Below, piece after piece: positions 9,763 to 20,969 of a stretch of DNA of 64,000 nucleotides. Source of the stretch: Vibrio rhizosphaerae (GTDB lineage: Bacteria > Pseudomonadota > Gammaproteobacteria > Enterobacterales > Vibrionaceae); NCBI RefSeq assembly GCF_024347095.1, contig NZ_AP024903.1, positions 1,054,001 through 1,118,000 of the forward strand, written 5' to 3'. The notes beneath the pieces are model-generated. The model ran no database searches. It saw nothing but the letters and a program-made list of their open reading frames with translations, and was not told where the DNA came from. Made by a program: the position numbers and the translations under genes. How positions within the stretch are numbered: the stretch's first letter is position 1; each line of letters begins with the position of its first letter.

Positions 9763-9911
9763 TTGTGCTTTATTTCCTCTCTGTACCATTCATCGTCTGA
9801 TTTCAGGCCTGCTATCCAGTTCAACCTTTTCATCCGGTTTACTATTCACTAGAGAGCACCGCCACGGTTCTCTGCTTTGTGGGATACCTGTTTTTCATGC
9901 CGGGTTACAGG

Positions 9912-9977
9912 ATAGATTTCTTCTATAGAATGGATAGGTCGAAACCATTATCACTTTCAGTGGTCTATTCCTATACT
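9912..9977 (+). promoter_or_regulatory. OxyR-type operator with an adjacent promoter
   Basis: Four tetrads occur with exact 7-base spacings: ATAG (9912), CTAT (9923), ATAG (9934) and CCAT (9945). This is the ATAG-N7-CTAT-N7-ATAG-N7-CTAT tetramer site of OxyR with one mismatch in the last tetrad. A -10 TATACT lies at 9972-9977, with a weak -35 (TATCAC, 9949-9954) abutting the operator at 17-bp spacing, the geometry of OxyR-activated promoters. The transcript would start near 9984 and read into the 59-codon ORF and then katG, a classic OxyR target. The rest of 9763-9911 shows no gene. Confidence 0.7.
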
Positions 9978-10015
9978 GGAATCTGGTTGAGCAGATTGCG
10001 AAAGAAGGATTCCTT

Positions 10016-10195
10016 ATGTCTGAGCCGTTACGTGAAAAAATAGTCAGTATTGATAATCAGGTTGCGTTCGGAGCGACGTCTCACTACGAAAGTGAACCCT
10101 GTCAATCCTTCGCTTGTCATCAGTATTTATTGGTTGAATCACTTGCCAGTGAAACGCCTCAATCTTACTCATTCTGGGATATGTTCTTTTTTTAA
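10016..10195 (+). CDS. Putative small protein of 59 residues upstream of katG
   Basis: The frame starts at the ATG at 10016 (MSEPLREKIVSIDNQ) and stops at a TAA at 10193. AAGGA is placed six bases before the ATG, so translation is likely. It is mildly acidic, has two cysteines five residues apart (CQSFAC, C29 and C34) and an aromatic end (WDMFFF). It begins about 30 bases downstream of the predicted start of the transcript from the OxyR-like site and is 162 bp before katG, with no convincing terminator between. It could be a real peroxide-induced small protein, a leader peptide or a chance frame. I do not recognise a family. Confidence 0.45.
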   Translation: MSEPLREKIVSIDNQVAFGATSHYESEPCQSFACHQYLLVESLASETPQSYSFWDMFFF

Positions 10196-10327
10196 TTTTT
10201 CGATAAAACATGTTGGATGGAACGTTTCAGGTTATCGAGTGACGGGTTGATGAGTCGCTTTTCATCACTTTAACGTCCTGTTTTGCATGGGTGTAGACGT
10301 CATTCATTAGAGTATCGAGTTCAATAA

Positions 10328-12565
<2,238 letters not shown>

Positions 12566-12588
12566 TTGAAAGCCGGATGTACCCTGTG

Positions 12589-12621
12589 AAATCCCCTGTC
12601 TGCCGACAGGGGATTTTTTTA
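12589..12621 (+). terminator. Intrinsic terminator of katG
   Basis: AATCCCCTGTC and GACAGGGGATT form an 11-bp stem with a TGCC loop, followed by a T-rich tail, about 25 bp after the katG stop. Confidence 0.92.
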
Positions 12622-13062
12622 TTGTGGCAACATTATGAAGACGTCGGGGGACACTCGTTTGTGCACATCAGAGGTATGAACTCAATGGCGTTAGCTCTTT
12701 ATTCGGCATATCAAACCGGCATTGAAAAACAGGGAATAATTATTTTTTAGCGCCTGATTTGAGGTTGTAATTGAATCTTTGCCTTTCTTTTTCTTCTTGG
12801 TTACCAACATTTCGCTGCTTATCTGCCATTTTTATCAACTCATCGTACCTGAGGCGTGTTCTTCATGTTTGGATGGCTTGCAAAAAGAATAAGTAAGTTG
12901 TTGTATGTGCAACAATATGTGTTATTATTTCTCACTTATGAGACGTTTTTACTATTGACTTATTGTTTTTTATGTGAGCCGTTTTCTTTCGGGAGGCGGC
13001 AATTTTTCAGGTCAGTAACTTCTACTTTTGTGTATTTGAGTCGGTGTTTAGTGTAGGTATTT
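12622..13062. other. Intergenic region between katG and the chemoreceptor
   Basis: No convincing gene is seen. A 66-codon open frame at 12856-13056 has no ribosome site and a composition typical of AT-rich noise. A short palindrome TTGTTG/CAACAA lies at 12898-12915. The promoter of the chemoreceptor gene is presumably here but has no clear consensus. Confidence 0.5.
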
Positions 13063-14970
13063 ATGAGATTACTTGGATTAAAAAAATTATTAATTTTATC
13101 CGTCATGTTGCTGGTCGGAATATCGGTGTCTGTTACCAGTTATGTACTTTATTCTCAGGAAGAAAAAATCCTGACAGAGAATATTTTTCAATCGAGTGAA
13201 AGCTATGTCGCGTCAAAAGCCGTCGTGATTGAAACCGTGATGCAAGAAAAAATTAATGGAATTCATCATTTGGCGCAAAGATTTCAGCATCAGGAGATTA
13301 ACTCGTCTGAAGAGGCTTTAGTTGAATTAGTACAGTCTCTGGCTGCGGTGATGAATCTGGATAGTTTTGTGATCGGGCTGGAAGATGGCCGGGCGTACTG
13401 GAGTATGGAAAATCAGGCGTGGCCAAATCATCGGCTGAAAGGGGATGTGCGGGAGACGTCCTGGTATCAACAGGGGCGTTCGTCGGATACGGTGAGTGTC
13501 ACACCTCCGTATCTGGGTTCATCGAAACAAAAATATTGGGTCAGTATTCTGGAAAAGATTAAAGGTGGTGTGGTTTCCACTGATATGGCGCTTGAATTTT
13601 TAAGCCAGATCGTCAATGAGTCGAATAAGATTCCGGGGGCTGTTGCTCTGATCCTCGATGAGGATAGCCGGATTCTGGCGACCACGTCATCAGCATTAAA
13701 AGTAGGAGATCTGCTGAAAAACAAGGATTGGGGCGATCGCTTAACTTCACAGATGGTGGCGCATGAATCAACTCATCTCGACTATGTGCTCGACGGGACT
13801 GACAAACTGATGTTCTCACACCGGATTCATTTAGGGCAGAAAAACTGGTACTACATGATCGGGCTGAATAAGTCGGTTGTGTTTGCTCAGTTAACCAAGG
13901 CGAGAAACAGTGCTGTGATTTTCTCCCTGCTGGCCTGTGTCGTGAGTGTCGTGGTGACTTACTTCCTGATCCAATTGCTTTATCGCCCTATCTTATCGCT
14001 AAAAGAAACCATTCAGGGACTGGCCAGCGGAGAAGGCGATTTAACGCAACGCCTGAAAGTGGAAAGTCATGACGATTTAGGTCAGATTTCTCAGGGCGTG
14101 AACCAATTTATTGAAAATCTGCAGTCCATGATGCTGGACATTCAGAAATACTGTCACTCGCTACAGGCAAATGTTGAACATATGCTCGGTCAGTCGGAGA
14201 AAAATAGTTCAATTTTGCAAAAGCATGTTTCGGAAACGGAACAGGTTGTGACAGCGATTGAAGAAATGAGCTCGACGGCTGATTCAATGGCAACGGATGC
14301 CGCCAATACCGCCAGTCTGGTGGCCCGGGCGAATGAAACCAGTATGGAATCTCGTCATATCATGGATCGTTCGAAACAGACGGTTTCTGTACTGATTGAT
14401 GATGTCGAACACTCAGTCAGCGATGTACATAACATGACACTCGAAACTCAGAAAATTAACGAAATACTTAGTGTTATCGGTGAAATTGCAGAGCAGACCA
14501 ATTTACTGGCTTTGAATGCCGCGATTGAAGCTGCGCGTGCCGGAGAACAAGGTCGCGGATTTGCAGTCGTTGCTGATGAGGTTCGCAGTCTTGCCAGCCG
14601 AACCAAAGACAGTACGACGGAAGTTGAGCAGGCGCTGAAGAGCCTTGCCAATGGTAACCATGCGGTGGTGAGTTCGATGGAACATACGCGGACGCGTTGT
14701 CAGGAGACGGCTGAAGGTGCAGGGCATGCTGCGAATAGTCTCGAAACGATTTCTCAGCATGTGATGGAGATTAATGATCTCAGTTCGCAAATTGCGACAG
14801 CGGCTGAAGAGCAAAGTTGTGTAACACAAGAGCTGAGCCGCAATATGTCAGCCATCAATGATATGGTGATTGAACTGGAATCTATCGGCGTACAGTCCAT
14901 GAAAGATATGGGTGATATTGCGGATATCAACAACAGTCTGACGGCGCTTGTTTCACGTTTCAAACTTTAA
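13063..14970 (+). CDS. Methyl-accepting chemotaxis protein
   Basis: This is a 635-residue transmembrane chemoreceptor that passes ligand binding to CheA/CheW and so to the flagellar motor. TM1 is at residues 7-30. A periplasmic sensor domain of about 245 residues follows, of dCache size. TM2 is near 284-308, then HAMP and a coiled-coil signalling domain. The conserved hairpin tip ([20 protein letters not shown]) begins near residue 474. No CheR-binding pentapeptide is present at the C-terminus, which ends LVSRFKL. The ligand cannot be read from the sequence. It is transcribed alone. Confidence 0.93.
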   Translation: MRLLGLKKLLILSVMLLVGISVSVTSYVLYSQEEKILTENIFQSSESYVASKAVVIETVMQEKINGIHHLAQRFQHQEINSSEEALVELVQSLAAVMNLDSFVIGLEDGRAYWSMENQAWPNHRLKGDVRETSWYQQGRSSDTVSVTPPYLGSSKQKYWVSILEKIKGGVVSTDMALEFLSQIVNESNKIPGAVALILDEDSRILATTSSALKVGDLLKNKDWGDRLTSQMVAHESTHLDYVLDGTDKLMFSHRIHLGQKNWYYMIGLNKSVVFAQLTKARNSAVIFSLLACVVSVVVTYFLIQLLYRPILSLKETIQGLASGEGDLTQRLKVESHDDLGQISQGVNQFIENLQSMMLDIQKYCHSLQANVEHMLGQSEKNSSILQKHVSETEQVVTAIEEMSSTADSMATDAANTASLVARANETSMESRHIMDRSKQTVSVLIDDVEHSVSDVHNMTLETQKINEILSVIGEIAEQTNLLALNAAIEAARAGEQGRGFAVVADEVRSLASRTKDSTTEVEQALKSLANGNHAVVSSMEHTRTRCQETAEGAGHAANSLETISQHVMEINDLSSQIATAAEEQSCVTQELSRNMSAINDMVIELESIGVQSMKDMGDIADINNSLTALVSRFKL

Positions 14971-15039
14971 GATTGTGACTGCTGATACGCAATGAAGCGC
15001 CTCCGATGATCTGTCAGGTTGCGTGAATTGATATCGATA

Positions 15040-15067
15040 AAAACCGAAGCGACAGCTTCGGTTTTTT
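15040..15067 (+). terminator. Intrinsic terminator of the chemoreceptor gene
   Basis: AAAACCGAAGC and GCTTCGGTTTT form an 11-bp stem with a GACA loop and a T6 tail, 70 bp after the stop. Confidence 0.92.
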
Positions 15068-15156
15068 GATCAAGGTAAACGAGTTTCAAGTGCATATTTT
15101 TGCACCTGCTGATATGATGCTTAAAAAATTAAACCCCACGTCAGACAAGGCTCTCA

Positions 15157-15510
15157 ATGGATAAAGTGCAATTTTCCGTCGGTCATCTCACCTTCTTCTA
15201 TCAGCTGACACCTGAACAGCAAAAACTGGCATCGTTAACGGAAACGACGATGTTGGATCTGAATGAGTGGCCGCAGTTTTCAGAACAATTGACCAATGCA
15301 ATTCAATCTGCAATTCCGGATGATTTGAAGCTGCCGACGGACAAGCAACTGAATTATGCTCGTCGCATTGCCACGGATCTCAAGGTCGAACTCCCCGATG
15401 GTTATCAGGATAGTGCACTGATTTGTCTGGCTTTTTTTGCTGAACATAAACCGGCTCATGATCGCATGCTGGCGATTTATAAAGGCATTAAAGGGAATTT
15501 ATTAGGATAA
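15157..15510 (+). CDS. Conserved hypothetical protein, 117 residues
   Basis: This soluble protein has no signal peptide or membrane segment. It starts MDKVQFSVGHLTFFYQL and ends YKGIKGNLLG. The middle holds KQLNYARRIATDLKVELP, a basic patch that could form a helical lysine/arginine-rich motif. An AAGG ribosome site precedes the ATG. It is flanked by a terminator upstream and converges on the DUF4250/yaeP pair, so it is a single-gene unit. I do not recognise a named family and assign no function. Confidence 0.8.
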   Translation: MDKVQFSVGHLTFFYQLTPEQQKLASLTETTMLDLNEWPQFSEQLTNAIQSAIPDDLKLPTDKQLNYARRIATDLKVELPDGYQDSALICLAFFAEHKPAHDRMLAIYKGIKGNLLG

Positions 15511-15516
15511 GTCAGG

Positions 15517-15601
15517 CGCTAATGACAGGAAGAGGCAAATCTTGACTTCCTGTCAATCAACGGCAAATCCTATGCTGGAATTCGTGTTGATGGCATTAGC
15601 G
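15517..15601. repeat. Nested inverted repeats between convergent genes
   Basis: An inner pair TGACAGGAAG (15523-15532) and CTTCCTGTCA (15546-15555) makes a perfect 10-bp stem with a 13-base loop. An outer pair CGCTAATG (15517-15524) and CATTAGCG (15594-15601) encloses it and overlaps its first two bases. No T-run follows on either strand. It may act as a transcript end or processing structure for one or both convergent genes. Confidence 0.5.
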
Positions 15602-15627
15602 TTAATGGAAGGTTGTGACAAATACCG

Positions 15628-15819
15628 TTAACGGAACTGGCCGACTTCGGCAAGAAATTCAAAGCCGGCACTCGCAAGACGGTCAATCAGTGCTTGCTTA
15701 TCGAGGTCGTAATAAGACACAAGCTGATCCAGATCACCGCCAAAATCGTCCCGTAACTTGGTATTGACCAAGCTGAACAGCAGAATCGGATCCATCGTGG
15801 CAAAGTTCGCAAGATTCAT
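15628..15819 (-). CDS. DUF4250 domain protein
   Basis: This 63-residue protein begins [19 protein letters not shown] and carries [20 protein letters not shown], the pattern of the DUF4250 family. Family members are small, soluble and of unknown function. Its start overlaps the yaeP stop by four bases (ATGA type), so the two are translationally coupled. The length is normal for the family. Confidence 0.85.
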   Translation of the reverse strand: MNLANFATMDPILLFSLVNTKLRDDFGGDLDQLVSYYDLDKQALIDRLASAGFEFLAEVGQFR

Positions 15820-16025
15820 GATTTATCCTCAAAGTCTGAAATCAATAAGTTGGCAGCAGCAAAGGCAGCTTGCTCCCGGGTCTCTTGTGGGAGAGATTCA
15901 TCGGAGGCAATGTTGTTCAGTGCACGCAACGCACAACTGATTGCCTGAGGTACGTAAGCCTGATCGCCACTGCCAATCTGGGCATATCGCTCACGGACTA
16001 AATCACAGCAGTCATATACTTTCAT
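15816..16025 (-). CDS. yaeP: YaeP family protein (UPF0253)
   Basis: The 69-residue product starts [20 protein letters not shown] and includes [16 protein letters not shown], closely matching E. coli YaeP. Its function is unknown. Of two adjacent ATG codons the one at 16025 gives the family start and 8-base spacing from AAGGA; longer in-frame extensions are unlikely. It lies downstream of proS after a terminator and is coupled to the DUF4250 gene. In E. coli yaeP is also in the proS neighbourhood. Confidence 0.88.
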   Translation of the reverse strand: MKVYDCCDLVRERYAQIGSGDQAYVPQAISCALRALNNIASDESLPQETREQAAFAAANLLISDFEDKS

Positions 16026-16063
16026 CATGAGTATCCTTGTCATTGTATTTGAGTGATGGCAAT

Positions 16064-16091
16064 GAAAAAGGGTTGCCGGAGCAACCCTTTC
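16064..16091 (-). terminator. Intrinsic terminator of proS
   Basis: Read on the minus strand, AAAGGGTTGC and GCAACCCTTT form a 10-bp stem with a TCCG loop followed by TT, starting about 15 bp after the proS stop. Confidence 0.88.
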
Positions 16092-16105
16092 AAACGAACC
16101 AATGG

Positions 16106-17824
16106 TTACTGAGCGAGCTGAGCCTGAAGATGGGCTACAACGTCACTCATCGGCACCGGCGTTTTTTCACCGGAACGACGGTTTTTATATTCGAAATTGC
16201 CTTCATCCATACTACGGTCACCAATAATGACCATATGTGGAATCCCGATCAGTTCCATATCGGAAAGCATCACACCGGGGCGCTCTTTACGATCATCAAA
16301 CAGAACATCGATCCCTTGCGCTTGCAAGTCAGCGTAGAGTTTTTCTGCTGCTTCTTGTACACGCTCGGACTTATGCATATTCATCGGTACAATGACAACT
16401 TCAAATGGTGCAATGGCATTCGGCCAGATAATGCCGTTCTGATCATGATTCTGTTCGATTGATGCGGCAACCACCCGTGTACAGCCGATGCCGTAGCATC
16501 CCATTTCCATGGTTACGCTCTTACCATCCGGCCCCAGAACACTGGCTTTCATCGATTCTGAATAGTTGGTGCCCAACTGGAAGATATGACCGACTTCAAT
16601 GCCCCGTTTCAGCAGGAGAGTTCCTTGTCCGCATGGACTTGGATCGCCTTCCACGACATTACGCAGGTCGGCAACTTGTCCAAGCTCAACGTCACGCCCC
16701 CAGTTAATCCCGAAGTAGTGTTTATCGTCAATGTTTGCGCCAGCGGCGAAATCGCTCATTACAGCGACAGCGTGATCTGTGATAAACGGTAGTTTCAGAC
16801 CGACAGGTCCCAGAGACCCCGGACCGGCACCAATCAGTTCACGAATCTCTTCTTCAGTGGCAAACGTCAGTGGTGCGGCAACTTCAGGCAGATTTTCGGC
16901 TTTCACTTCATTGAGTTCATGATCGCCACGCAGTAACAGCGCAATGATCGGGGCTTCAATATGCTCAGACGCTTTGACATACAAGGTTTTGATGGTCTGC
17001 TCAATCGGTAGATCAAACTGTTCCACCAACTGTGCGATCGTTTTGGCATCCGGCGTATCGACCAGCGTCATCGCCTGAGTCGGCTCTGGTCGAGGTGTCG
17101 TTGGTGCCAGCGCTTCTGCTTTTTCAATATTGGCCGCGTAATCTGAATCGGTAGAGAAAGCAATTAAGTCTTCACCACTTTCAGCCAACACATGAAATTC
17201 TTGCGAACCGCTGCCACCAATGGCGCCTGAATCTGCCAAGACAGGGCGGAAATCGAGACCCATACGATTGAAAATATTACAGTAAGCGGTATGCATATCC
17301 TGATAGGTCGCTTCGAGACTTTCCCGATCGATATGGAAGGAGTATGCATCTTTCATGATGAATTCTCGCGAACGCATCACACCGAAACGAGGACGAACTT
17401 CATCCCGGAACTTCGTTTGAATCTGATACAGACTCAAAGGCAGTTGTTTATAGGATTTCACCTCGTTGCGAACCATGTCAGTGATGACTTCTTCATGAGT
17501 CGGTCCCAGTACAAACGGTCGATCATGGCGGTCTGCAATACGCAGTAATTCAGGGCCGAATTTATCCCAGCGGCCGGTTTCCTGCCAAAGTTCGGAAGGT
17601 TGGACAACCGGCATCAGTGTTTCTACTGCACCGGCTTTGTTCATTTCTTCGCGAATAATATTCTCGACTTTACGCAGCACACGCAGCCCGGTCGGTAACC
17701 AAGTATAAAGGCCGGAAGCGAGTTTCCGAATCATACCAGCCCGTAGCATGAGCTGATGGCTGACGATTTCTGCGTCGTTTGGTGTCTCCTTCAATGTTGA
17801 AAGAAGATATTTACTGGTACGCAT
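16106..17824 (-). CDS. proS: Proline--tRNA ligase, bacterial type with editing domain
   Basis: ProS charges tRNA-Pro with proline in the cytoplasm. The 572 residues match the bacterial form with an inserted YbaK-like editing domain (about residues 225-390). The class II motifs are present: motif 1 around [10 protein letters not shown], motif 2 with [17 protein letters not shown] and motif 3 with GCYGIGCTR. The start [19 protein letters not shown] aligns with E. coli; an in-frame ATG four codons upstream is less likely. GGATA is placed upstream of this ATG. It lies 92 bp after trmO, possibly in the same transcription unit. Confidence 0.97.
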   Translation of the reverse strand: MRTSKYLLSTLKETPNDAEIVSHQLMLRAGMIRKLASGLYTWLPTGLRVLRKVENIIREEMNKAGAVETLMPVVQPSELWQETGRWDKFGPELLRIADRHDRPFVLGPTHEEVITDMVRNEVKSYKQLPLSLYQIQTKFRDEVRPRFGVMRSREFIMKDAYSFHIDRESLEATYQDMHTAYCNIFNRMGLDFRPVLADSGAIGGSGSQEFHVLAESGEDLIAFSTDSDYAANIEKAEALAPTTPRPEPTQAMTLVDTPDAKTIAQLVEQFDLPIEQTIKTLYVKASEHIEAPIIALLLRGDHELNEVKAENLPEVAAPLTFATEEEIRELIGAGPGSLGPVGLKLPFITDHAVAVMSDFAAGANIDDKHYFGINWGRDVELGQVADLRNVVEGDPSPCGQGTLLLKRGIEVGHIFQLGTNYSESMKASVLGPDGKSVTMEMGCYGIGCTRVVAASIEQNHDQNGIIWPNAIAPFEVVIVPMNMHKSERVQEAAEKLYADLQAQGIDVLFDDRKERPGVMLSDMELIGIPHMVIIGDRSMDEGNFEYKNRRSGEKTPVPMSDVVAHLQAQLAQ

Positions 17825-17916
17825 GAGGGTATCCATTCATTAAGTTATACAACAACCCTCGGATGATTTGAGGGCGGATTCAATTAGCCGTCAATAATAT
17901 CAGTCATTTTAGTTTG

Positions 17917-18627
17917 TCAAAAGCGTTCTATTGCGGTAACCGTGATGATCGACTGACTGACTCTGAATTTGACGTTGAGATCGAATAAATTCACCGCATA
18001 TTCTTTCTCATCCGGTTTGTCTTTCTTATAAGCCGGACGCGGGTCCTGAGCTAAAACCTGAATGATGACCGGCTCAATTTCATGCGCACGGGGATGCGCG
18101 GCGAGTGATTGACGTGCGGTATCGGACAACTGGACCGCTGTCGGGGTCGGCTCACTGTCGGCATACCCGCCGTAGGCCTGTTCAATCCGATCGGCATAAG
18201 GGAGGTAAGGTTTAATATCGATAATCGGTGTGCCATCCACTAGATCAACACTGCCGACATCGATCCAGGTTTGATTACCTTCTTGCCGAATCCCCTGTAA
18301 TTCAACGGCTGACATACCAATGCCATTGGGGCGAAAGGTTGAGCGGGAGGCAAATACGCCAATCCGTTCATTGCCACCCAGCCGGGGCGGACGAACGGTT
18401 GGTTTCCAACCGGCACTTAGATTCTGATCGAAGAGGAACAAGAGCCATAAATGACTAAATTGCTCGAGACCACGGACTGACTCCGGACAGTTGGCCTCAC
18501 CAATCAGTTGAATCTGTGCGGTTGCCGCCGGGACCAGCCGGGGTTGCCGTGGCACCGCAAATTTCTCTCGGTAAGGACTACGCATGATACCAATCGGTTC
18601 GAGTGGCGGCAGTGCATCGTTGGTCAT
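17917..18627 (-). CDS. trmO: tRNA (N6-threonylcarbamoyladenosine-37) methyltransferase TrmO
   Basis: TrmO (formerly TsaA/YaeB) methylates t6A37 to m6t6A37 in tRNA-Thr using SAM. The 236-residue protein opens with [21 protein letters not shown], the hallmark of the family, and continues with [13 protein letters not shown] and [10 protein letters not shown]. The C-terminal part holds an [11 protein letters not shown] segment, as in E. coli. The ATG overlaps the yaiI stop by four bases, so translation is coupled. E. coli trmO is likewise next to proS. Confidence 0.94.
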   Translation of the reverse strand: MTNDALPPLEPIGIMRSPYREKFAVPRQPRLVPAATAQIQLIGEANCPESVRGLEQFSHLWLLFLFDQNLSAGWKPTVRPPRLGGNERIGVFASRSTFRPNGIGMSAVELQGIRQEGNQTWIDVGSVDLVDGTPIIDIKPYLPYADRIEQAYGGYADSEPTPTAVQLSDTARQSLAAHPRAHEIEPVIIQVLAQDPRPAYKKDKPDEKEYAVNLFDLNVKFRVSQSIITVTAIERF

Positions 18628-19094
18628 GATTTTGGCCCTGATGTCGCCCGGAGAGACTTGGCTAAAATACGGTCAAGGTGATTGGCAAAGTCACGGCGTT
18701 CGGCCTGACTCATAACCGGAGGACCGCCGGTTTGAACACCGCTGGCGCGCATTGTTTCCATAAAATCGCGCATGGTCAGTCTGGCTTTGATGGTATCCAG
18801 AGTAAACAAGTCACCCCGCGGACTTAATGCCATGGCTTGCTGTTCCAGAATTTCACTGGCAAGCGGAATATCTGAGGTGATCACCAGATCATTGGCTGCA
18901 ACGCGGCGGACAATTTCGTTGTCGGCAATATCGAAACCGCTTTCTACCTGTAAGAAGCGAATATTGTCACGGCGGGGAAGCGGAATGACGTGATTGGCGA
19001 CAAACGTACATGTCACTCCGGTTCGCTCAACTGCGCGTAAGATGACCTCCCGGATGACTTTTGGGCAGGCATCGGCATCAACCCATATTTTCAT
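18624..19094 (-). CDS. yaiI: YaiI/YqxD family protein (DUF188)
   Basis: This 156-residue protein begins [20 protein letters not shown], the DUF188 signature, whose aspartates recall PIN-like nucleases. It continues with [22 protein letters not shown] and ends [15 protein letters not shown]. The function is not established; a nuclease-like fold is a family-level inference. It overlaps the upstream coiled-coil gene by four bases and trmO by four bases, so the three genes are a tightly coupled operon. Confidence 0.92.
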   Translation of the reverse strand: MKIWVDADACPKVIREVILRAVERTGVTCTFVANHVIPLPRRDNIRFLQVESGFDIADNEIVRRVAANDLVITSDIPLASEILEQQAMALSPRGDLFTLDTIKARLTMRDFMETMRASGVQTGGPPVMSQAERRDFANHLDRILAKSLRATSGPKS

Positions 19095-19387
19095 AATTTT
19101 TGACCTGATTGTTGTTCGAGTTGTGTGACTCGGGAGATAAGTTCAGCGACTTGTTGTTCAAGTGCAATGATTCTTTGTTCGGTGGCTGAGACTGAGGACT
19201 GAACTGCGACTTCAACTTTGGGGATCTGCTGAGAGGATTTCCAGCGTTTGATTGTGGTGACGATCGCAGGAATGGGGACTTGGGTACTCAGGCGGGCTTT
19301 GATGAGCGCGACAGTGGGTTCCTTGCCGTCAGCGACTAATTGCGAAATCACAGTTTCAAGCTCTTGTGATATGTCTTTTGTCAGCAT
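19091..19387 (-). CDS. Small protein with helical N-terminus and C-terminal coiled coil
   Basis: The 98 residues fall into two parts. Residues 1-50 read as a compact helical unit ([20 protein letters not shown] then TTIKRWKS) that faintly recalls the DNA-binding KfrA N-terminal domain. Residues 66-95 form a heptad-type coiled coil ([16 protein letters not shown] and following). It has no membrane segment. It is the first gene of a coupled operon with yaiI and trmO, downstream of the csrB regulatory region and divergent from it. The KfrA likeness is weak; no function is claimed. Confidence 0.75.
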   Translation of the reverse strand: MLTKDISQELETVISQLVADGKEPTVALIKARLSTQVPIPAIVTTIKRWKSSQQIPKVEVAVQSSVSATEQRIIALEQQVAELISRVTQLEQQSGQKL

Positions 19388-19474
19388 AAATATCCTTTTT
19401 TGAGACCTTCAATGTGTACGCTGTTGTGAGGTGATTTTACGCTGGATAGGGCAGCAACAAAAGTGCTAATTGGT

Positions 19475-19494
19475 TTGTAAGAGATCGCTTACAA
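19475..19494 (+). promoter_or_regulatory. GacA/VarA/UvrY-type activator box upstream of csrB
   Basis: TTGTAAGAGATCGCTTACAA is a palindrome containing TGTAAG-N6-CTTACA exactly, the box bound by GacA-family response regulators in front of Csr/Rsm sRNA genes. It lies about 180-200 bp before the predicted RNA start, the usual distance in enterobacteria and pseudomonads. A weak promoter follows: TTGAAC (19644-19649), a 17-bp spacer and CATAGA (19667-19672). Confidence 0.88.
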
Positions 19495-19677
19495 GTGCTG
19501 TGAGATATAGCGGTATTTAGAATAGAGTAAATGCTTTAACTCAATTTAGCTGATTGATTTATATTGATTTTATCGACTTTGTGCGTGGCTGTTTATAAAG
19601 TGAGCGGACCAGTGTGTTGTCGAGAAAATACAAACGTCGTACATTGAACTGGTCGGCAGGGAACGACATAGATAAAA

Positions 19678-20085
19678 GCATCAGGGAGTGATGTCTTCGG
19701 GAATGAAGACGAATGTCTGGGATGCATTCAGGCTGGAGAGCTGAGGACTGCGTAGGGAAGCGACAACAGGCATGATGTCTGTTGCAGGAAGCGTCAAACG
19801 ATCACTTTGACCAATCATCACTTTACTTGAACCGTTTGAATAAAATGATGCCAGAGTGATTGAATACCATCAGGATGATGAAGGAAACCGCTTAAGGATG
19901 AGTGATGTGTACTGGCTAGCGGAAAGTCAGTGTTACGGATAACAGGGGACACCGCTTGGATGCGATGCAAAGGATAGGTTGAAGGATTAGCCTTCGTTAT
20001 GGATGATGCAGGGAGCTCTTATTGGTGGCCGGATCGCTGCTATAAGACTGAGCCCCGATGCCTTTACGGTGTCGGGGCTTTCCGT
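19678..20085 (+). ncRNA. csrB: CsrB-family regulatory RNA (CsrA-sequestering sRNA)
   Basis: This stretch of about 400 bases has no credible ORF and contains about 19 GGA triplets, many as AGGGA, AGGA or GGGGA (for example 19683-19688, 19740s, 19870s-19890s, 19940s, 20010s). GGA in hairpin loops is the CsrA binding site, and CsrB-type RNAs bind many CsrA dimers to relieve translational repression. A GacA/VarA box lies upstream and a GC-rich hairpin closes the 3' end. In E. coli csrB sits beside yqcC; here yqcC is three genes downstream, so synteny supports orthology. Vibrio species carry several CsrB paralogues; this would be one. The 5' end is predicted from promoter spacing and may be off by 10-20 bases. 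Confidence 0.87.
20051..20083 (+). terminator. 3' hairpin of csrB
   Basis: AGCCCCGA (20051-20058) and TCGGGGCT (20072-20079) form a perfect 8-bp stem, extended by inner CC/GG pairing, followed by TTTCC. The T-run is short for an intrinsic terminator. Confidence 0.75.
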
Positions 20086-20203
20086 CATTTCTATTCTGAG
20101 GCTGGCATTCACCATCTCGATAAATTTAATCAATTTCTTATTGGTTTAACATTGACGTTCGCAGCGAATCATTGGGTTCGGGCGAATGAAACAAGGATGA
20201 ATT

Positions 20204-20713
20204 GTGACAATAGCAACGCAAAGAATGCTTTTGCTGCCTTATACGGATGAATATGAATTCGATTTTCTATCGCTGTTATGCTCTCCGGGAAACCGGTTGT
20301 TTCATCAGCAGCCTTTCAGTGTGTCCAGTGCCCGGGCAAAGTTTCATCAGGTTTTAGCCGATTCAAATGTTTACGCGATGGCCATTGTTGATAATGAACA
20401 TCGTGAATATATGGGGCATCTTGCTTTAGATTTACATGACAAAGATGTCGGAGAACTTCAGTTCATCCTCCGCTGTCTGTATTGGGGAAAAGGTTACGGA
20501 ACGGAGGCATTGAGTGCTTTCTTACAAAACGTATCTTTACGCTTCTCGTTGAAAAAAATCCGTATTTTCGTCAATGAACAGAATCAGTCGGCGGTCGCTT
20601 TAGTGCGAAAACTCGGGTTTATCTCCCGACCAACATTATCGGAAACCCCAGAGACGCTCTATGAATATCAACTTACAGTCGATGGACCGGCACAAAAAAT
20701 TTGGCAGGGGTAA
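20204..20713 (+). CDS. GNAT family N-acetyltransferase
   Basis: This 169-residue protein has the GNAT fold pattern: an N-terminal RMLLLPYTDEYEFDFL, a core strand MGHLALDLHDKDVGELQFIL, and the acetyl-CoA loop with YWGKGYGTEALSAFLQN. The end carries a NEQNQSAVALVRKLGF motif typical of RimJ/RimL-like members. It may acetylate an amine on a protein or small molecule; the substrate is not visible. The start is a GTG at 20204 with AAGGA at 20193-20197. Its 3' end overlaps the convergent DUF3301 gene by 41 bases. Confidence 0.88.
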   Translation: MTIATQRMLLLPYTDEYEFDFLSLLCSPGNRLFHQQPFSVSSARAKFHQVLADSNVYAMAIVDNEHREYMGHLALDLHDKDVGELQFILRCLYWGKGYGTEALSAFLQNVSLRFSLKKIRIFVNEQNQSAVALVRKLGFISRPTLSETPETLYEYQLTVDGPAQKIWQG

Positions 20714-20966
20714 AGCGGATCATATCCAGATACCCTTCATAGCAATCATCTCCCAGAGATGAAAACTCAAATGTATATCGAGTGTGCCAGCGCCACCGAC
20801 GCTGTTCATCAACCAGACGGTGTTTGAATGTAATGCTGACCACTTGCAATTCCAGTTGGTGGCATTTTCTTTCTATTGTCTGTCTGGCAATTTCGGCCTG
20901 ACGCCGTTGTTGCCAGAACAAGAAGCAGCCAAAGCAAACCAAAAGAATGGTCATCAAGTCCTGCAT
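20673..20966 (-). CDS. DUF3301 membrane-anchored protein
   Basis: The 97-residue product has one N-terminal membrane segment (LMTILLVCFGCFLFW, residues 4-18) followed by a basic cytoplasmic region with RRQAEIARQTIERKCHQLEL and an end FSSLGDDCYEGYLDMIRF. This pattern matches DUF3301, found in Vibrio and relatives. Its function is unknown. It follows the DUF3549 gene with a 3-bp gap and is probably co-transcribed with it. Confidence 0.85.
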   Translation of the reverse strand: MQDLMTILLVCFGCFLFWQQRRQAEIARQTIERKCHQLELQVVSITFKHRLVDEQRRWRWHTRYTFEFSSLGDDCYEGYLDMIRFTPAKFFVPVHRL

Positions 20967-20969
20967 GGC

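Noticed and set aside
10050..10250. Open frame of 66 codons between ald and katG
   Set aside because: It overlaps the better-supported 59-codon ORF in another frame and has no ribosome site.
12670..12750. 24-codon frame starting MNSMALALYS after katG
   Set aside because: The ribosome-like AGAGGT abuts the ATG with no spacing, so translation is unlikely.
12856..13056. Open frame of 66 codons upstream of the chemoreceptor gene
   Set aside because: No ribosome site, AT-rich composition, leucine/phenylalanine-rich translation typical of non-coding DNA.
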